Positions 30,968-41,064 of a stretch of 64,000 nt of DNA are shown here, piece after piece. Under the pieces are notes generated by a model that was given only the letters and a program-made list of their open reading frames with translations, was not told the DNA's origin and ran no database searches. How positions within the stretch are numbered: position 1 is the first letter of the stretch; every line of letters begins with the position of its first letter. The translations under genes were made by a program, and so were the position numbers. Origin of the DNA: Paracoccaceae bacterium (lineage in GTDB: Bacteria > Pseudomonadota > Alphaproteobacteria > Rhodobacterales > Rhodobacteraceae); the NCBI GenBank assembly GCA_024742835.1, contig JANSXS010000005.1:1-64000 (forward strand), in the 5' to 3' direction.

Positions 30968-31864
30968 TCAGAACCTGTTTGCCGGGATCTTGAAGTAACT
31001 ATGCCCGTCCGCCTCGGGTTCCGGAAGCCGTCCTGCGCGCAAATTGCATTGCAGCGCGAAAAGAATGCGGTCAGGCAGGGCCAGCTTGGCATCGCGGGTG
31101 TCGCGGATCTGCCTGTAGCCGTCGCGCGTGCCGTCTTGCAGATGCGGGTTGGTATCGCGCTGCTCCTTGACGGTCGCCTCCCACGCGGGCTCTTGCCGGT
31201 CGTTCACGGGCGGGTAATCGTGGCCGATGAAAAGCCGTGTGTCATCGGGCAGCGACAGAAGGCGTTGCAGGCTGTCGTAAAGCTCGGAGGACGAGCCGCC
31301 GGGGAAATCCGCGCGCGACGTGCCGACATCGGGTTGCATGAACGTGTCATGCACAAAGGCGGCGTCCGACCCGACCACATAGGTGATCGACCCCAGCGTG
31401 TGACCGGGCGACAGCATCACCTTCACGTCAAGATCGCCGATCTTGAAGCTGTCACCCTCGGCAAAGAGGCGGTCGAAATCACGGTCGGGATCAAACGTGT
31501 TCGGCAGGTGATAGTAGTCGTTCCATAATAGCGCGATCTCGCGCGTCTTCTCCCCGATGCCATTGGGCGCGCCGGTCTGCTGCGTCAGCCAATGCGACGC
31601 CATCAGGTGATCCGCATGGGGGTGGGTATCAAGCACCCATTCTACGATCAGACCGTGCTCGGCGACGAAATCAAGTGCGGCCTGCGCGCTATCGGTCCGG
31701 GCGCGGCCCGCTTCGGGATCGAAATCGAGCACCGTGTCGATCAGCGCACATTTGCGCGTGTTGGGGTCGGCCGCCACGTATTGTATCGAGCCCGTGGCGG
31801 GATCGTGAAAGCCCGTCACCTCGGCAGAGGTCGGGCCGCTGGAAGGGCTGGTGCGCTTGAACAT
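30968..31864 (-). CDS. blh: MBL-fold hydrolase, Blh/persulfide-dioxygenase-like
   Basis: 298 residues. Metal-binding motif THPHADH (80-86), further ligands in [28 protein letters not shown] and FIGHDYPP. The [10 protein letters not shown] segment and the single-iron pattern match the ETHE1/Blh group, which oxidises glutathione persulfide to sulfite, rather than glyoxalase II. Pairing with a rhodanese supports that role. I see no BigR-type regulator gene next to it. Confidence 0.82.
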   Translation of the reverse strand: MFKRTSPSSGPTSAEVTGFHDPATGSIQYVAADPNTRKCALIDTVLDFDPEAGRARTDSAQAALDFVAEHGLIVEWVLDTHPHADHLMASHWLTQQTGAPNGIGEKTREIALLWNDYYHLPNTFDPDRDFDRLFAEGDSFKIGDLDVKVMLSPGHTLGSITYVVGSDAAFVHDTFMQPDVGTSRADFPGGSSSELYDSLQRLLSLPDDTRLFIGHDYPPVNDRQEPAWEATVKEQRDTNPHLQDGTRDGYRQIRDTRDAKLALPDRILFALQCNLRAGRLPEPEADGHSYFKIPANRF

Positions 31865-32013
31865 CGGATGAAACCTTTCTCTTGCCTCACATGCAGGTAA
31901 TTGAATGTAATCCTGATACTACCCCCCCGGTCCCGGAATTTTCCACCATGTTGCGCTGCCGCAGGCGACAGGCACCTAGCAGAATCGCGTGTCTCCATGC
32001 TAGGTCTTGCGGT

Positions 32014-33864
32014 ATGAACGAAATCCGCCCCAATATACGCCGAGATCGACCCGTTATTCGACAGCTTGACGATGCCGCGATCAATCGTATCGCCGCCGGT
32101 GAAGTGGTGGAGCGTCCCGCCTCTGCCGTCAAGGAATTGGTGGAAAACGCGCTGGATGCCGGGGCGCGCCGGATCTTGGTGGATATCACCGACGGGGGCA
32201 AGACGCTGATCCGCGTCACCGATGACGGCTGCGGCATGACCGCCGACGACCTGCCGCTGGCGCTGTCGCGCCATGCCACGTCCAAGATCGACGGGACCGA
32301 CCTGCTCAACATCCATTCCTTTGGATTTCGCGGCGAGGCGCTACCCAGCCTTGGCGCGGTGGGACGGCTTTCGCTGACCTCGCGTGCGGGTGCCGGGGAC
32401 GCGGTGGCGATCACGGTTTCGGGCGGCAGGGCCAGCGCGGTGCGGCCCGCGGCGCTCAATGCCGGCACGCAGGTGGAGTTGCGCGATCTGTTCTTTGCCA
32501 CGCCCGCGCGGCTGAAATTCATGCGCAGCGACCGGGCAGAGGCACAGGCCGTGGGCGACGTGATCAAGCGGCTGGCGATGGCAGAGCCCTTTGTCGGCTT
32601 TACCCTTCGCGACGTGTCGGACGGGCGCGAGCCGCGCGTTGTGTTCCGCGCAGATCCCGAAACCGGCGATCTTTTCGACGCGCTGCACGGGCGGCTGGCG
32701 CGCGTGCTGGGCCGGGACTTCGCGGAAAACGCGCTTCGGATCGAGGCCGGGCGCGATGATGTAACGATGACCGGCTATGCCGCGCTGCCCACCTATTCGC
32801 GTGGCTCGTCGGTGGCGCAATACCTGTTCGTCAACGGGCGACCGGTGCGCGACAGGATGCTTTATGGCGCGTTGCGCGCGGCCTATCATGATTTCCTCAG
32901 CCGGGACAGGCACCCGGCGGCGGCACTGTTTCTGAACTGCGACCCGACACTGGTGGATGTGAACGTGCATCCCGCCAAATCCGAGGTGCGCTTTCGCGAT
33001 CCGGGCACCGCACGCGGGCTGATCGTGACGGGCCTGCGCCATGCGCTGGCCGAGGCGGGGCACCGCGCCTCCAGCACCGTGGCGGATGCAACCCTTGGCG
33101 CGATGCGACCCGAGCCGTTTTCGCGGCCCGCCTACCAGATGGACCGGCCCTCGGGCGCGGCGCGGGCCGCCGCCTATCAGGCGCAAAGCCCCGGTTTCGC
33201 CGAGATGCAGGGCACCTATTCCGCGCGGGTAGAGCCGCAGCCCGACGAGACGCCCACGCCAGAGGGCGACGAGCGGCCAAATGGCCTGCCGCTTGGTGCG
33301 GCACGCGCGCAGATTCACGAGAATTACATTGTGGCACAGACAGAGACAGGCATGATCCTTGTCGATCAACACGCCGCGCATGAACGGCTGGTCTATGAAC
33401 GGCTGAAGCGCCAGATGGCGGAAAACGGTGTTGCGGCACAGGCGCTCTTGATCCCCGAAATCATCGATCTGGGCGGGGCTGAGGCCGCGATGCTGCTGGA
33501 AATGGCCGACGACCTTGCGCGGCTTGGCCTTGTCGTCGAATCTTTCGGCCCCGGCAGTGTGGCCGTGCGTGAAACGCCCGCGATCCTTGGCCCTGTGGAT
33601 GCCGCCGCGATGCTACGCGATATACTTGACGAGCTTGCGGATCAGGGCGAAAGCCTTGGCCTGCAAGCAAGGATCGAGGCGATTCTGAGCCGTGTGGCCT
33701 GCCACGGCTCTGTCCGTTCGGGCCGCCGGATGAGCGCGGACGAGATGAATGCGCTCCTGCGCGAGATGGAGGCGACGCCCCATTCGGGGCAGTGCAACCA
33801 CGGTCGCCCCACCTATGTGGAGCTGAAATTGGCCGATATCGAAAAATTGTTTGGACGCACATGA
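32014..33864 (+). CDS. mutL: DNA mismatch repair protein MutL
   Basis: 616 residues from the ATG at 32014 ([20 protein letters not shown]). GHKL ATPase motifs: [26 protein letters not shown] and [17 protein letters not shown]. The C-terminal domain carries [12 protein letters not shown], the DQHAxxExxxxE endonuclease motif found in MutL of organisms without MutH, and ends with GQCNHGRP. It nicks the nascent strand after MutS recognition. Its stop overlaps the rmuC start (ATGA). Confidence 0.96.
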   Translation: MNEIRPNIRRDRPVIRQLDDAAINRIAAGEVVERPASAVKELVENALDAGARRILVDITDGGKTLIRVTDDGCGMTADDLPLALSRHATSKIDGTDLLNIHSFGFRGEALPSLGAVGRLSLTSRAGAGDAVAITVSGGRASAVRPAALNAGTQVELRDLFFATPARLKFMRSDRAEAQAVGDVIKRLAMAEPFVGFTLRDVSDGREPRVVFRADPETGDLFDALHGRLARVLGRDFAENALRIEAGRDDVTMTGYAALPTYSRGSSVAQYLFVNGRPVRDRMLYGALRAAYHDFLSRDRHPAAALFLNCDPTLVDVNVHPAKSEVRFRDPGTARGLIVTGLRHALAEAGHRASSTVADATLGAMRPEPFSRPAYQMDRPSGAARAAAYQAQSPGFAEMQGTYSARVEPQPDETPTPEGDERPNGLPLGAARAQIHENYIVAQTETGMILVDQHAAHERLVYERLKRQMAENGVAAQALLIPEIIDLGGAEAAMLLEMADDLARLGLVVESFGPGSVAVRETPAILGPVDAAAMLRDILDELADQGESLGLQARIEAILSRVACHGSVRSGRRMSADEMNALLREMEATPHSGQCNHGRPTYVELKLADIEKLFGRT

Positions 33865-35027
33865 TCACCATCGGCGAAACAACCCTGACGCTGGACGATC
33901 CGCTCGTGCTGGCCACACTGGCGGGTGCGGCGGTGCTGCTGCTTGTCTTGTTGCTGCTGGTCACTGCGGCCCGCGCGGCGGGCCGCTCCGCGCGGGCCGT
34001 GGCACCGCTGGCCGCCCAGATGGGGCAGTTGGGCCAGCGCGTGCAATCGCTGGGCGACGGGCAGGAACGGCTTGCGGGCGGGCTGCATCACGTCTCCGAG
34101 GCGCAGGCGCAAAGCCAGACCGCGATGCTGCAACTGATGGAAAAGCGGCTGTCCGAGGTGCAGGGCCAGATGAACGAAAGCCTGTCCGGCACCGCCCGGC
34201 GCACGGCGCAATCGCTGGGGGATCTGCAACAGCGGTTGCAGGCCATCGATAAGGCGCAGGACAATATCACCAAGTTGTCGGGCGATGTGCTGTCGCTTCA
34301 GGATATCCTGTCGAACAAGCAGACGCGTGGCGCGTTCGGCGAGATCCAGTTGAACGACATTGTCACCAAGGCGCTGCCGTCGGACAGCTACACGCTTCAG
34401 GCGACGCTGTCGAACGGGCGGCGCGCCGATTGCCTGATTCACCTGCCTAACCCGCCAGGGCCGATTGCCATCGACAGCAAGTTCCCGCTGGAAGCCTACG
34501 AGGCGCTGCGCCGCGCCACCACCGAACGGGATTTGACCGAGGCGGCGCGGTTTCTGCGCGCGTCGGTGAAAAAGCACATCCGGGATATTTCCGAGAAATA
34601 CATTCTTGATGGGGAAACCGCCGAGGGCGCACTGATGTTCCTGCCCTCCGAGGCCGTGTACGCGGAACTGCACGCCAATTTCCCCGAACTGGTGCGCGAG
34701 GGGTTCGCGGCGAAGGTCTGGATCGTCTCGCCCACCACCTGCATGGCCACGCTCCACACGATGCGCGCGATTCTGAAAGACGCGCGGATGCGCGAACAGG
34801 CGGGTGCGATCCGGCGCGAGTTGGGGCTTTTGTTCGCCGATGTCGACCGGCTTGGCACACGGGTGGAAAACCTTGATCGGCATTTCCATCAGGCGGCCAA
34901 GGATATCTCTGATATCAAGATCTCAGCCGATAAGGCGGGACGGCGGGCCAAGCGTCTCGATAATTTCGATTTCGAGGAGCTGGCACCGGAGACTGCGCCG
35001 ACCGTCGTGCCGCTTGATCAAGGGTAA
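33861..35027 (+). CDS. rmuC: DNA recombination protein RmuC
   Basis: 388 residues. N-terminal membrane helix ([19 protein letters not shown]), a long Gln-rich coiled coil near 50-150, then the RmuC core with [17 protein letters not shown] and a nuclease-like segment [20 protein letters not shown] (the DSK of a PD-(D/E)XK fold). [18 protein letters not shown] and [19 protein letters not shown] are family signatures. RmuC limits DNA inversions and fold-back recombination. Coupled to mutL by ATGA overlap. Confidence 0.93.
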   Translation: MITIGETTLTLDDPLVLATLAGAAVLLLVLLLLVTAARAAGRSARAVAPLAAQMGQLGQRVQSLGDGQERLAGGLHHVSEAQAQSQTAMLQLMEKRLSEVQGQMNESLSGTARRTAQSLGDLQQRLQAIDKAQDNITKLSGDVLSLQDILSNKQTRGAFGEIQLNDIVTKALPSDSYTLQATLSNGRRADCLIHLPNPPGPIAIDSKFPLEAYEALRRATTERDLTEAARFLRASVKKHIRDISEKYILDGETAEGALMFLPSEAVYAELHANFPELVREGFAAKVWIVSPTTCMATLHTMRAILKDARMREQAGAIRRELGLLFADVDRLGTRVENLDRHFHQAAKDISDIKISADKAGRRAKRLDNFDFEELAPETAPTVVPLDQG

Positions 35028-35035
35028 TCCCAATG

Positions 35036-35142
35036 CGTGGCTGCGCCACACAGGTTTTTCAGAAGATGAGGGGCGCTGCCCCTCCCGTTGAAATTCTTTG
35101 GAATTTCAACGTCCTCCCCGAGGTATTTTGGGCCAGATGAAG
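35036..35142 (+). repeat. Modular hairpin repeat family B (copy B2)
   Basis: Starts 9 bases after the rmuC stop. It contains GTGGCTGCGCCACA (35036-35049), hairpin GAGGGGCGCTGCCCCTC (35068-35084), palindrome with arms CGTTGAAATTC and GAATTTCAACG (35086-35111) and the core CCTCCCCGAGGTATTTTGGG with CCAGATGAAG (to 35142). All modules of copies B1 and B3 are present here. It probably serves as the 3' end of the mutL-rmuC transcript. Confidence 0.75.
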
Positions 35143-35210
35143 CCAGGCCTTGAAAGCGTTGCGTTGTTCACCGGAGACATTCATGACAGTCGGAACGCTG
35201 CGTATGCGGA

Positions 35211-35597
35211 TCACATGGTTTCAAGACAATGGCGGCGGAAGGCGCGCTTGAGCATGTCCAGCTCTTCTCGTAGCAACGTGACCTCGGCGCGGATATCATA
35301 ACTCAGCGCATCGCCGGAGAGCAGCGCGAAGGAGCCGAGCGTCTCGCCGGTGGTCCGGTCGGAGATCAGGAAGGTTTGCACGCCATCTGCGATCCGGTCC
35401 GCTGGAACCGGCACCCGCAAGACCCAAAGGGCTTTTTCGGGTTTCTCTGTCAGCGTGACATCGGGGACCGGTTCCTGGAGGTGGGTCACGGCTATATCCG
35501 GCCCGGTCGCAGGGGCTGTTCCGGTTGCGGGGGTCAGCACGGCCTCCCAAACGCCCTCGAACAGCCGTGTCTTCGTCAAGATCCAGTTCTGCATCAT
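35211..35597 (-). CDS. Conserved hypothetical protein
   Basis: 128 residues with no signal peptide or membrane helix. The body looks like a beta-rich domain (WILTKTRLFEGVWEAVL, ALWVLRVPVPADRIADGVQTF, TLGSFALLSGDALSYDI) and the last ~25 residues a short amphipathic coiled coil (VTLLREELDMLKRAFRR). I do not recognise a family. It is transcribed right after the 257-residue hypothetical (8 bases apart), so they likely form an operon. Confidence 0.75.
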   Translation of the reverse strand: MMQNWILTKTRLFEGVWEAVLTPATGTAPATGPDIAVTHLQEPVPDVTLTEKPEKALWVLRVPVPADRIADGVQTFLISDRTTGETLGSFALLSGDALSYDIRAEVTLLREELDMLKRAFRRHCLETM

Positions 35598-35605
35598 ATG
35601 CTCCG

Positions 35606-36379
35606 TCAGAATTCGGCCCGTGGCCGGCGGCTGAAGGTCAGGTCGCGCAGGACGACCTGACTCATTTCCGGGTTTTCGAAGATCAGGTCTATCCAGCCGC
35701 GTTCGATCCGTTTTTCATTCAGGTTTGAATAGGCCAGGTCGAATTCCACGACGATTTCCTTTTCGTGGAGCGGCAATTCGCGCACGATCTGTTCGGTGTT
35801 GGGGCCGTGCTTGATATTGAGCCGGGCAAAAATTTCCAGCGGTTTTTCCATCTCGACAATGGTGTCCATGCGGATCAGGTGCCGCTTTTGCAGGCCGGAA
35901 ACGGCCGCCTCGGGCAGATCGAGCACGAGCGACAGGAACGACCCGTCGAAATTGAACACGTCCATGCGCAAGCCGTAAGGGGCAAGATCGGCTTCGCGGG
36001 TGTTGCGGAGTTGGCGCAAGGTCAATTCGGAATGGTGACAGTCATGGAACAATGTCAGTTCGGAGCCCAGCCGAGCCTTGCTTTTTACCGAGGCGCGGCC
36101 GGGCACGTCGAGCGGTTCGCGCCACAGCGAGGGCCGCCAGGACCAATCCGTGCCATGGGGTTTGGGGAACGCATGGGAGCCAAGCATTGGCAGGGCAAGA
36201 CGATTATCCGCATGTGAAATCAGCTCGTTGAGATAATGCCGTAGTTTCCGGGCTTTGGCGCGTTCCGAACGAAGGTGGGCCAAACCCATATCCGGGGCTT
36301 TGCGCACTGATTTCTGCCAGCGGCGTACCCCGCGCCGGTGGGTGATCCAATCGAGTATCGAGGATCGAAATTCTATCAT
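35606..36379 (-). CDS. Conserved Rhodobacterales hypothetical protein (possibly DUF6478)
   Basis: 257 residues from the ATG at 36379 (MIEFRSSILDWITHRRGVRR). The N-terminal ~60 residues are Arg/Lys-rich helices (RSERAKARKLRHYLNELI), then a beta-rich region with DWSWRPSLWREPL, LFHDCHHSEL, MDVFNFDGSFLSLVLDLP and a C-terminal ERGWIDLIFENPEMSQVVLRD. The overall pattern recalls a Rhodobacteraceae-specific family that I believe is DUF6478, but I am not certain of the number. Role unknown. The 198 bases upstream are AT-richer and probably carry the promoter. Confidence 0.7.
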   Translation of the reverse strand: MIEFRSSILDWITHRRGVRRWQKSVRKAPDMGLAHLRSERAKARKLRHYLNELISHADNRLALPMLGSHAFPKPHGTDWSWRPSLWREPLDVPGRASVKSKARLGSELTLFHDCHHSELTLRQLRNTREADLAPYGLRMDVFNFDGSFLSLVLDLPEAAVSGLQKRHLIRMDTIVEMEKPLEIFARLNIKHGPNTEQIVRELPLHEKEIVVEFDLAYSNLNEKRIERGWIDLIFENPEMSQVVLRDLTFSRRPRAEF

Positions 36380-36577
36380 GACTGCCCTACCATGAAATAC
36401 GGATACCAAAGTTTCTGGACCGACCTTTGCATACCACTATCAGTAATTCGGAAACAATCCATCTCCAAGGATTTAGCCGAGTGCGGTTTTTCCACTCTTT
36501 TGCGACGATTGCTCGGGGGAGGCGCAACGTTTTGCGGCTGAGCTGTGGGGGGCGCGCGCGGCGTTTGTCGTGAGGTG

Positions 36578-37159
36578 TCACCCGGCAGCGGGGGCGCTGG
36601 CCTCGCGGATCGCCGCCGCGAGCTCGCGCAGAAGGGCGCGGCCTTTGGGCCCGGCGATCGCGCTGTCTTGCGGGGCGTAGACCGCGAGGCTGACGAGATG
36701 CCCGTCGAGAGCCATGCCGCCGCGCCAGTAGCGTGGATCGCCGCCGGGCAGCGCGGCGGTGCCGCCAAGGTTGAAATGCACCATGGCAACGCCGGTCTCG
36801 TCATATTCCCCAAGCGGTTCCTTGGGTGCAAGCGCGTTGGCGATATTGCGGGCGCGCGGCTGGTCTGTGCCGGGGCGGCGCGGGGTCACGGTCACTGTCA
36901 TCAGGGCCGCCGCGACCCGGTTGCCGGACTGGCCCGTCAATGCCTCGCAGGAGCCGACAAACACAAGTGTGCCGCCGGATTGCCGGCGCTTGCTTTGCGG
37001 GTCGATGCAGTAGCCCTCGGGTCCGCTTACAACGATGTTCCCGCCATAAAGCGGCATCTCACGCAGCGCGTTGGCCTTGCCACCGGGGGCGAGGCTGTTG
37101 CCCATGCAGGCCGCCAGCGGCAACAAGGACAACAGCCATATGAGTTTGAGCGCGCGCAC
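36578..37159 (-). CDS. Predicted lipoprotein, function unknown
   Basis: 193 residues read from a GTG at 37159. Lipoprotein signal with lipobox LAAC (MRALKLIWLLSLLPLAACMG, Cys18). The rest is a mixed alpha/beta domain with a putative disulfide pair (GYCIDPQ and GSCEAL) and no family I know. It starts 8 bases after the ilvD stop, so it is the distal gene of that transcript; the pairing has no obvious metabolic logic. Confidence 0.75.
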   Translation of the reverse strand: MRALKLIWLLSLLPLAACMGNSLAPGGKANALREMPLYGGNIVVSGPEGYCIDPQSKRRQSGGTLVFVGSCEALTGQSGNRVAAALMTVTVTPRRPGTDQPRARNIANALAPKEPLGEYDETGVAMVHFNLGGTAALPGGDPRYWRGGMALDGHLVSLAVYAPQDSAIAGPKGRALLRELAAAIREASAPAAG

Positions 37160-37167
37160 GGTCCCGC

Positions 37168-38925
37168 TCAGAGATCCATATAGATATGACGCTCTGCCTT
37201 GCCGCCGGGATGTGTGACGGCACCCTTGTATGTTTCGCCCACGAGCTTGGCGAATTTCCAGACCGCGCCGGTGGCGTAGATGGTTTCACGCGGGCCGGTC
37301 CAATCCTTCTTGCGCTCGGCGAGTTCCGCCTCTGTCAGATCGACCGACAGCTCGCCCTTGATGGCGTCGATGGTGATCATGTCCCCGGTTTTCAGCATCG
37401 CGATCGGTCCGCCATGGGCCGCCTCGGGCCCGACATGGCCGACGCAGAAACCGCGTGTCGCGCCCGAAAAACGCCCGTCGGTGATCAGCGCGACCTTCTT
37501 GCCCATGCCCTGACCGGACAGGGCTGCCGTGGTCGCCAGCATCTCGCGCATACCGGGGCCGCCCGCGGGGCCTTCGTTGCGGATCACGATGACCTCGCCT
37601 TCCTCGTAGCCACGCGCCTTGACCGCCTCGAACGCGTCTTCCTCGGATTCGAAAACGCGCGCCGGGCCGGTAAAGACCTGATGCTCGGGCGCGATGCCCG
37701 CGACTTTCACGATGGCACCTTGCGGGGCAAGGTTGCCCTTGAGCCCGACCACGCCGCCCGTTTTCGTGATGGGCGCGTCGATGGGGTAGATGACCTTGCC
37801 ATCGGCCTCGCGCTCGATCAGGTCGAGTTCTTCGCCGATACTGCGGCCGGACGCGGTGATGCAGTCCTCGTGGATCAGGCCCGCCTTGCGCAATTCCTTC
37901 ATCACCACGGGGATGCCACCGGCGTCGTAGAGATCCTTGGCGACATAGGTGCCGCCCGGTTTCAGGTCGACGAAATAGGGCGTGTCGCGGAAAATCTCGC
38001 AGACATCTTCAAGATAGAACTCGATCCCGGCCTCATGCGCGATGGCGGGCAGGTGCAGACCGGCATTGGTGGACCCGCCGGTGCAGGCCACGACGCGCGC
38101 GGCGTTTTCCATCGACTTGCGTGTGACGACGTCGCGGGCGCGAATGTTCTTTTCCAAAAGGTGCATGACCGCGCGGCCCGACGCCTCGGAATACTGGTCG
38201 CGCGATTCGTAGGGAGCGGGCATTCCCGAGGAATTCATCAGCGCAAGGCCTATGGCCTCTGACACGCAGGCCATCGTGTTGGCGGTGAACTGACCGCCGC
38301 ACGCGCCCGCCGAGGGACAGGCGACGCGTTCCAGCGCGTCCAGCGCCTTGTCGGACATGGATCCGTTCTGGTGACGGCCCACCGCCTCGAACATGTCCTG
38401 CACGGTCAGGTCGCGGCTGCGGAAATCCTCGGGGATATCGTCGATCTGCGGGGCCTTGCCAGGCAGGATCGAGCCGCCGTAGACAAAGACCGAAGGCACG
38501 TTGAGCCGCACCATCGCCATCATCATGCCCGGAAGCGATTTGTCACAGCCCGCAAGGCCCACGAGCGCGTCATAGCAATGCCCACGCATGGTCAGCTCCA
38601 CGGTGTCGGCGATCGCCTCGCGGCTGGCGAGAGAGGAGCGCATCCCCTCGTGCCCCATGGCGATGCCGTCGGTGACAGTGATGGTGGTGAATTCGCGGGG
38701 CGAGCCATACGCCTCCTTGACGCCGACCTTGGCGGCTTGGGCCTGACGGTTGAGCGAAATGTTGCAGGGCGCGGCCTCGTTCCAGCAGGTCGCCACACCG
38801 ACCAGGGGTTGGTGGATCTCGGTCTCGGTCATGCCCATGGCGTAGTAGTAGGACCGATGCGGCGCGCGGGCCGGTCCTTCGGTCACATGGCGGCTGGGCA
38901 GTTTGCTCTTGTCGAATTTGGTCAC
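37168..38925 (-). CDS. ilvD: Dihydroxy-acid dehydratase
   Basis: 585 residues from a GTG at 38925; GGGGAGG lies 6 bases before it and the upstream in-frame candidates have none. IlvD/Edd family with iron-sulfur Cys in [20 protein letters not shown] and [10 protein letters not shown], the carbamylated-Lys region, and [15 protein letters not shown] near the end. It converts dihydroxy acids to 2-keto acids in isoleucine, valine and pantothenate synthesis. Length fits IlvD rather than Edd (phosphogluconate dehydratase). Confidence 0.96.
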   Translation of the reverse strand: MTKFDKSKLPSRHVTEGPARAPHRSYYYAMGMTETEIHQPLVGVATCWNEAAPCNISLNRQAQAAKVGVKEAYGSPREFTTITVTDGIAMGHEGMRSSLASREAIADTVELTMRGHCYDALVGLAGCDKSLPGMMMAMVRLNVPSVFVYGGSILPGKAPQIDDIPEDFRSRDLTVQDMFEAVGRHQNGSMSDKALDALERVACPSAGACGGQFTANTMACVSEAIGLALMNSSGMPAPYESRDQYSEASGRAVMHLLEKNIRARDVVTRKSMENAARVVACTGGSTNAGLHLPAIAHEAGIEFYLEDVCEIFRDTPYFVDLKPGGTYVAKDLYDAGGIPVVMKELRKAGLIHEDCITASGRSIGEELDLIEREADGKVIYPIDAPITKTGGVVGLKGNLAPQGAIVKVAGIAPEHQVFTGPARVFESEEDAFEAVKARGYEEGEVIVIRNEGPAGGPGMREMLATTAALSGQGMGKKVALITDGRFSGATRGFCVGHVGPEAAHGGPIAMLKTGDMITIDAIKGELSVDLTEAELAERKKDWTGPRETIYATGAVWKFAKLVGETYKGAVTHPGGKAERHIYMDL

Positions 38926-39022
38926 GTGGGCCTCCCCTGAAATCGTCGGATCCGGTCTAGGGCAGACGTGCTGTTTGGGCAAGCGTCGGCTTGTCGAAAA
39001 GCGTGCTGGATGCCTGTGTGCT

Positions 39023-40297
39023 CTACGGGTCGGATTTCGCGCTTTGTGCCTCGGCGTCTGCCTCTGCCTGTTCTGCGGCCCATGTGCCGGCCACTTCGAC
39101 CGTGCTGGGGGCGGCAGTGGGCAGGACGCCCACGTAGCTTTCGGTTTCGTCTGGCGTTGGAGCGGCGCGCTGCGTCATGCGGTAAAGCGCGTAGATCGCG
39201 ATCCCGGCGAATGTGCCCCCCAGCGAAAGCCAGAAGGCGAACGGCCCAAGAATTTGCATCGTATAACCGGTCACGATTGGCCCCAGGATGGCCCCCAGAC
39301 CAAAGGTGAAAACCAGCCCCCCAGATGCGGCGGGCATATCCTCGGATGACAAGAAATCATTCGTATAGGCCAGGAAAAGCGCGTAAAGCGGCGTGGTTAC
39401 ACCGCCCGCCACAAAGGCGGAGGCCAAAAGCGTTTCCTGTGAGCGCCCCATGAGAAACCCGACACCACAGGCAACCGCCCCAAGGCTGGCCGCCCCGAAT
39501 ATCAGCACCCGGCGATCCATGCGGTCCGAGAGCCACCCGATGGGATATTGCAACACAAGCGCCCCCGCGAACAGCATGGCCACGAACAGCGATATTTGCG
39601 CCGCCGACAGGTTGATCTGCGTTCCAAAAACGGCTCCCATGCTGGATTGCGTGGCATAGACACCACCCAGCAGGAAGATCCCCACCGTGCCCAGCGGTGT
39701 GCTTGCGAATAGCTGGCGCATGGACATTGGCCGCACCACCTCGACCGCCGGTGCCGGGGTGACGGACAAAAGGATCGGCCCGAACGAGATGGACACAAGG
39801 ATCGACGCGCCGATAAACAGCCCTGCCGTGGCCGCATCGCCAAGGTTCAAAAGGCCCTGCGCGCCGATGATGCCCAGCGTCTGCGCCATCATGTAGGCTG
39901 CCAGAAGTTTGCCCCGGTTCTCGTTCGTGGCGGCATTGTTGAGCCAGCTTTCGGCGGCCACATAGATCCCCGACATGCAAAAACCGATCAGGATGCGCAG
40001 GATCGTCCAGGACCACGGCTCGGCCAGCAGGGTAAAGGCGATCAGCGCGCCGGACATGAAGCTGCCTAGCGCGGCGAAGACCCGCACATGCCCCACGCGC
40101 TGGATCAGGACGGGCGTGTACCGCGCGCCCGAAAGGAACCCCAGGAAATAGCCCGACGTGACCAAGGCAAGCTCCGAGGCCGAAAACCCCTCGATATCGC
40201 CGCGCAGACCGATAAGAGTGAAATGCATACCGTTGCCCAGCATGATCAGCACGATCCCCAGAAGGAGCGCCCAAACGCTGAGGAGAACCTTTGTCAT
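39023..40297 (-). CDS. MFS transporter
   Basis: 424 residues from the ATG at 40297, which has GGAG seven bases upstream; another ATG 12 bases earlier lacks a ribosome site. Twelve hydrophobic helices, with the UMF-type pattern seen in YcaD-like carriers ([52 protein letters not shown]). The last ~45 residues form an acidic Ala/Glu-rich tail ([16 protein letters not shown]). The substrate is unknown. Confidence 0.88.
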   Translation of the reverse strand: MTKVLLSVWALLLGIVLIMLGNGMHFTLIGLRGDIEGFSASELALVTSGYFLGFLSGARYTPVLIQRVGHVRVFAALGSFMSGALIAFTLLAEPWSWTILRILIGFCMSGIYVAAESWLNNAATNENRGKLLAAYMMAQTLGIIGAQGLLNLGDAATAGLFIGASILVSISFGPILLSVTPAPAVEVVRPMSMRQLFASTPLGTVGIFLLGGVYATQSSMGAVFGTQINLSAAQISLFVAMLFAGALVLQYPIGWLSDRMDRRVLIFGAASLGAVACGVGFLMGRSQETLLASAFVAGGVTTPLYALFLAYTNDFLSSEDMPAASGGLVFTFGLGAILGPIVTGYTMQILGPFAFWLSLGGTFAGIAIYALYRMTQRAAPTPDETESYVGVLPTAAPSTVEVAGTWAAEQAEADAEAQSAKSDP

Positions 40298-40418
40298 CTC
40301 GATCTCCATGAAAATGCGGCGTCGCAGCGGATTTTATAAGTCCAAGATGCTGCAACGCGGCAATTCGTGATCGACAGCGCGCGGCGGAATGGCCCGATTT
40401 TGCGACAGCGCCCGAAAT

Positions 40419-40533
40419 TAAAGCGTTCTGGCTTTAACCTGAGGCATCAATAGAAGGCGAAACGCGTGCAACGCTGGTCTGCTGAGTGCGTGTCACGAAA
40501 AGCTGTGAGTCAGGTTTTTCGCGAAACGCTTTA
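40419..40533. repeat. Dispersed repeat family A, full-length copy (A4)
   Basis: 115 bp. The right end GCGAAACGCTTTA is identical to that of copy A3 while the left end TAAAGCGTTCTGGC has diverged. The body matches the reverse complement of A3 along its length (ACGCGTGCAACGCTGGTCTG and CACGAAAAGCTGTGA are near-identical). It lies in the 445-base gap between the MFS start and the rpsU stop, which also holds copy A5 and the rpsU terminator; the rest of that gap shows nothing else recognisable. Confidence 0.8.
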
Positions 40534-40559
40534 GCGCCTGAAAACCGCGCGTCTTGCGA

Positions 40560-40617
40560 CGGTATTTAAAGTGTCCCACCTTTGACCCGAGACATTGGCG
40601 AAACGCAAAACGCTTTG
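40560..40617. repeat. Dispersed repeat family A, short form (copy A5)
   Basis: CCACCTTTGACCCGAGACAT followed by TGGCGAAACGCAAAACGCTTT aligns with copy A1 (CCACCTTTAACCTGACACAT). It lies only 27 bases from the full-length copy A4, so two members sit side by side. Confidence 0.6.
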
Positions 40618-40651
40618 GGCAATGCGCCACGGGTGAATGGCTAGCGTCAGA

Positions 40652-40698
40652 AAAAAAGGGGCTGAAAAAGACAAACCCCCGAAGCGGCTGCTCGGGGG
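40652..40698 (-). terminator. Rho-independent terminator of rpsU
   Basis: On the minus strand the stem CCCCCGA/TCGGGGG (40692-40698 with 40676-40682) is followed by TTTGTCTTTTTC and then a further run of T. It begins 44 bases after the rpsU stop. Confidence 0.8.
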
Positions 40699-40742
40699 TC
40701 GTCATCGTTTCATGCGTGTTTCGGTGAAACCGAAGCGGGGTC

Positions 40743-40949
40743 TTACATGAGACCTTCGCGTTGCGCTTTCTTCCGCGCCAGCTTGCGGGCACGGCGAATG
40801 GCCTCGGCCTTTTCGCGCGCGCGCTTTTCGGACGGTTTTTCGAAATGCTGCCGAAGCTTCATTTCGCGGAACACGCCCTCACGCTGCAGTTTCTTCTTCA
40901 GGGCACGAAGCGCCTGATCGACATTGTTGTCACGAACACTGACCTGCAT
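40743..40949 (-). CDS. rpsU: 30S ribosomal protein S21
   Basis: 68 residues, typical of bS21: [20 protein letters not shown], then [20 protein letters not shown] and a basic C-terminal helix ([20 protein letters not shown]). S21 sits on the small-subunit platform near the anti-Shine-Dalgarno region. It is transcribed alone, with its own promoter and terminator, not beside dnaG-rpoD as in enterobacteria. Confidence 0.97.
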   Translation of the reverse strand: MQVSVRDNNVDQALRALKKKLQREGVFREMKLRQHFEKPSEKRAREKAEAIRRARKLARKKAQREGLM

Positions 40950-41000
40950 GTGGTTTTCACCACCTTTCTAGGTTGGAGTTTCAAAATTGCAGGAGGTAGC

Positions 41001-41029
41001 CGTATAGCAAAGCTGCCATAGTTTGTCTA
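41001..41029 (-). promoter_or_regulatory. Sigma-70-type promoter of rpsU
   Basis: On the minus strand TAGACA (41029-41024), 17-base spacer, TATACG (41006-41001), placing the start about 45 bases upstream of the rpsU ATG. Good spacing and box matches; no experimental support. Confidence 0.55.
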
Positions 41030-41064
41030 GGGTGTGACGCAACTGGTCAGGAGGCCCTGTGAAC

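Noticed and set aside
35150-35200. Possible decayed family-A repeat (GAAAGCGTTGCG ... GGAACGCTGCG)
   Set aside because: Only short end matches could be aligned; the middle does not match any other copy well enough.
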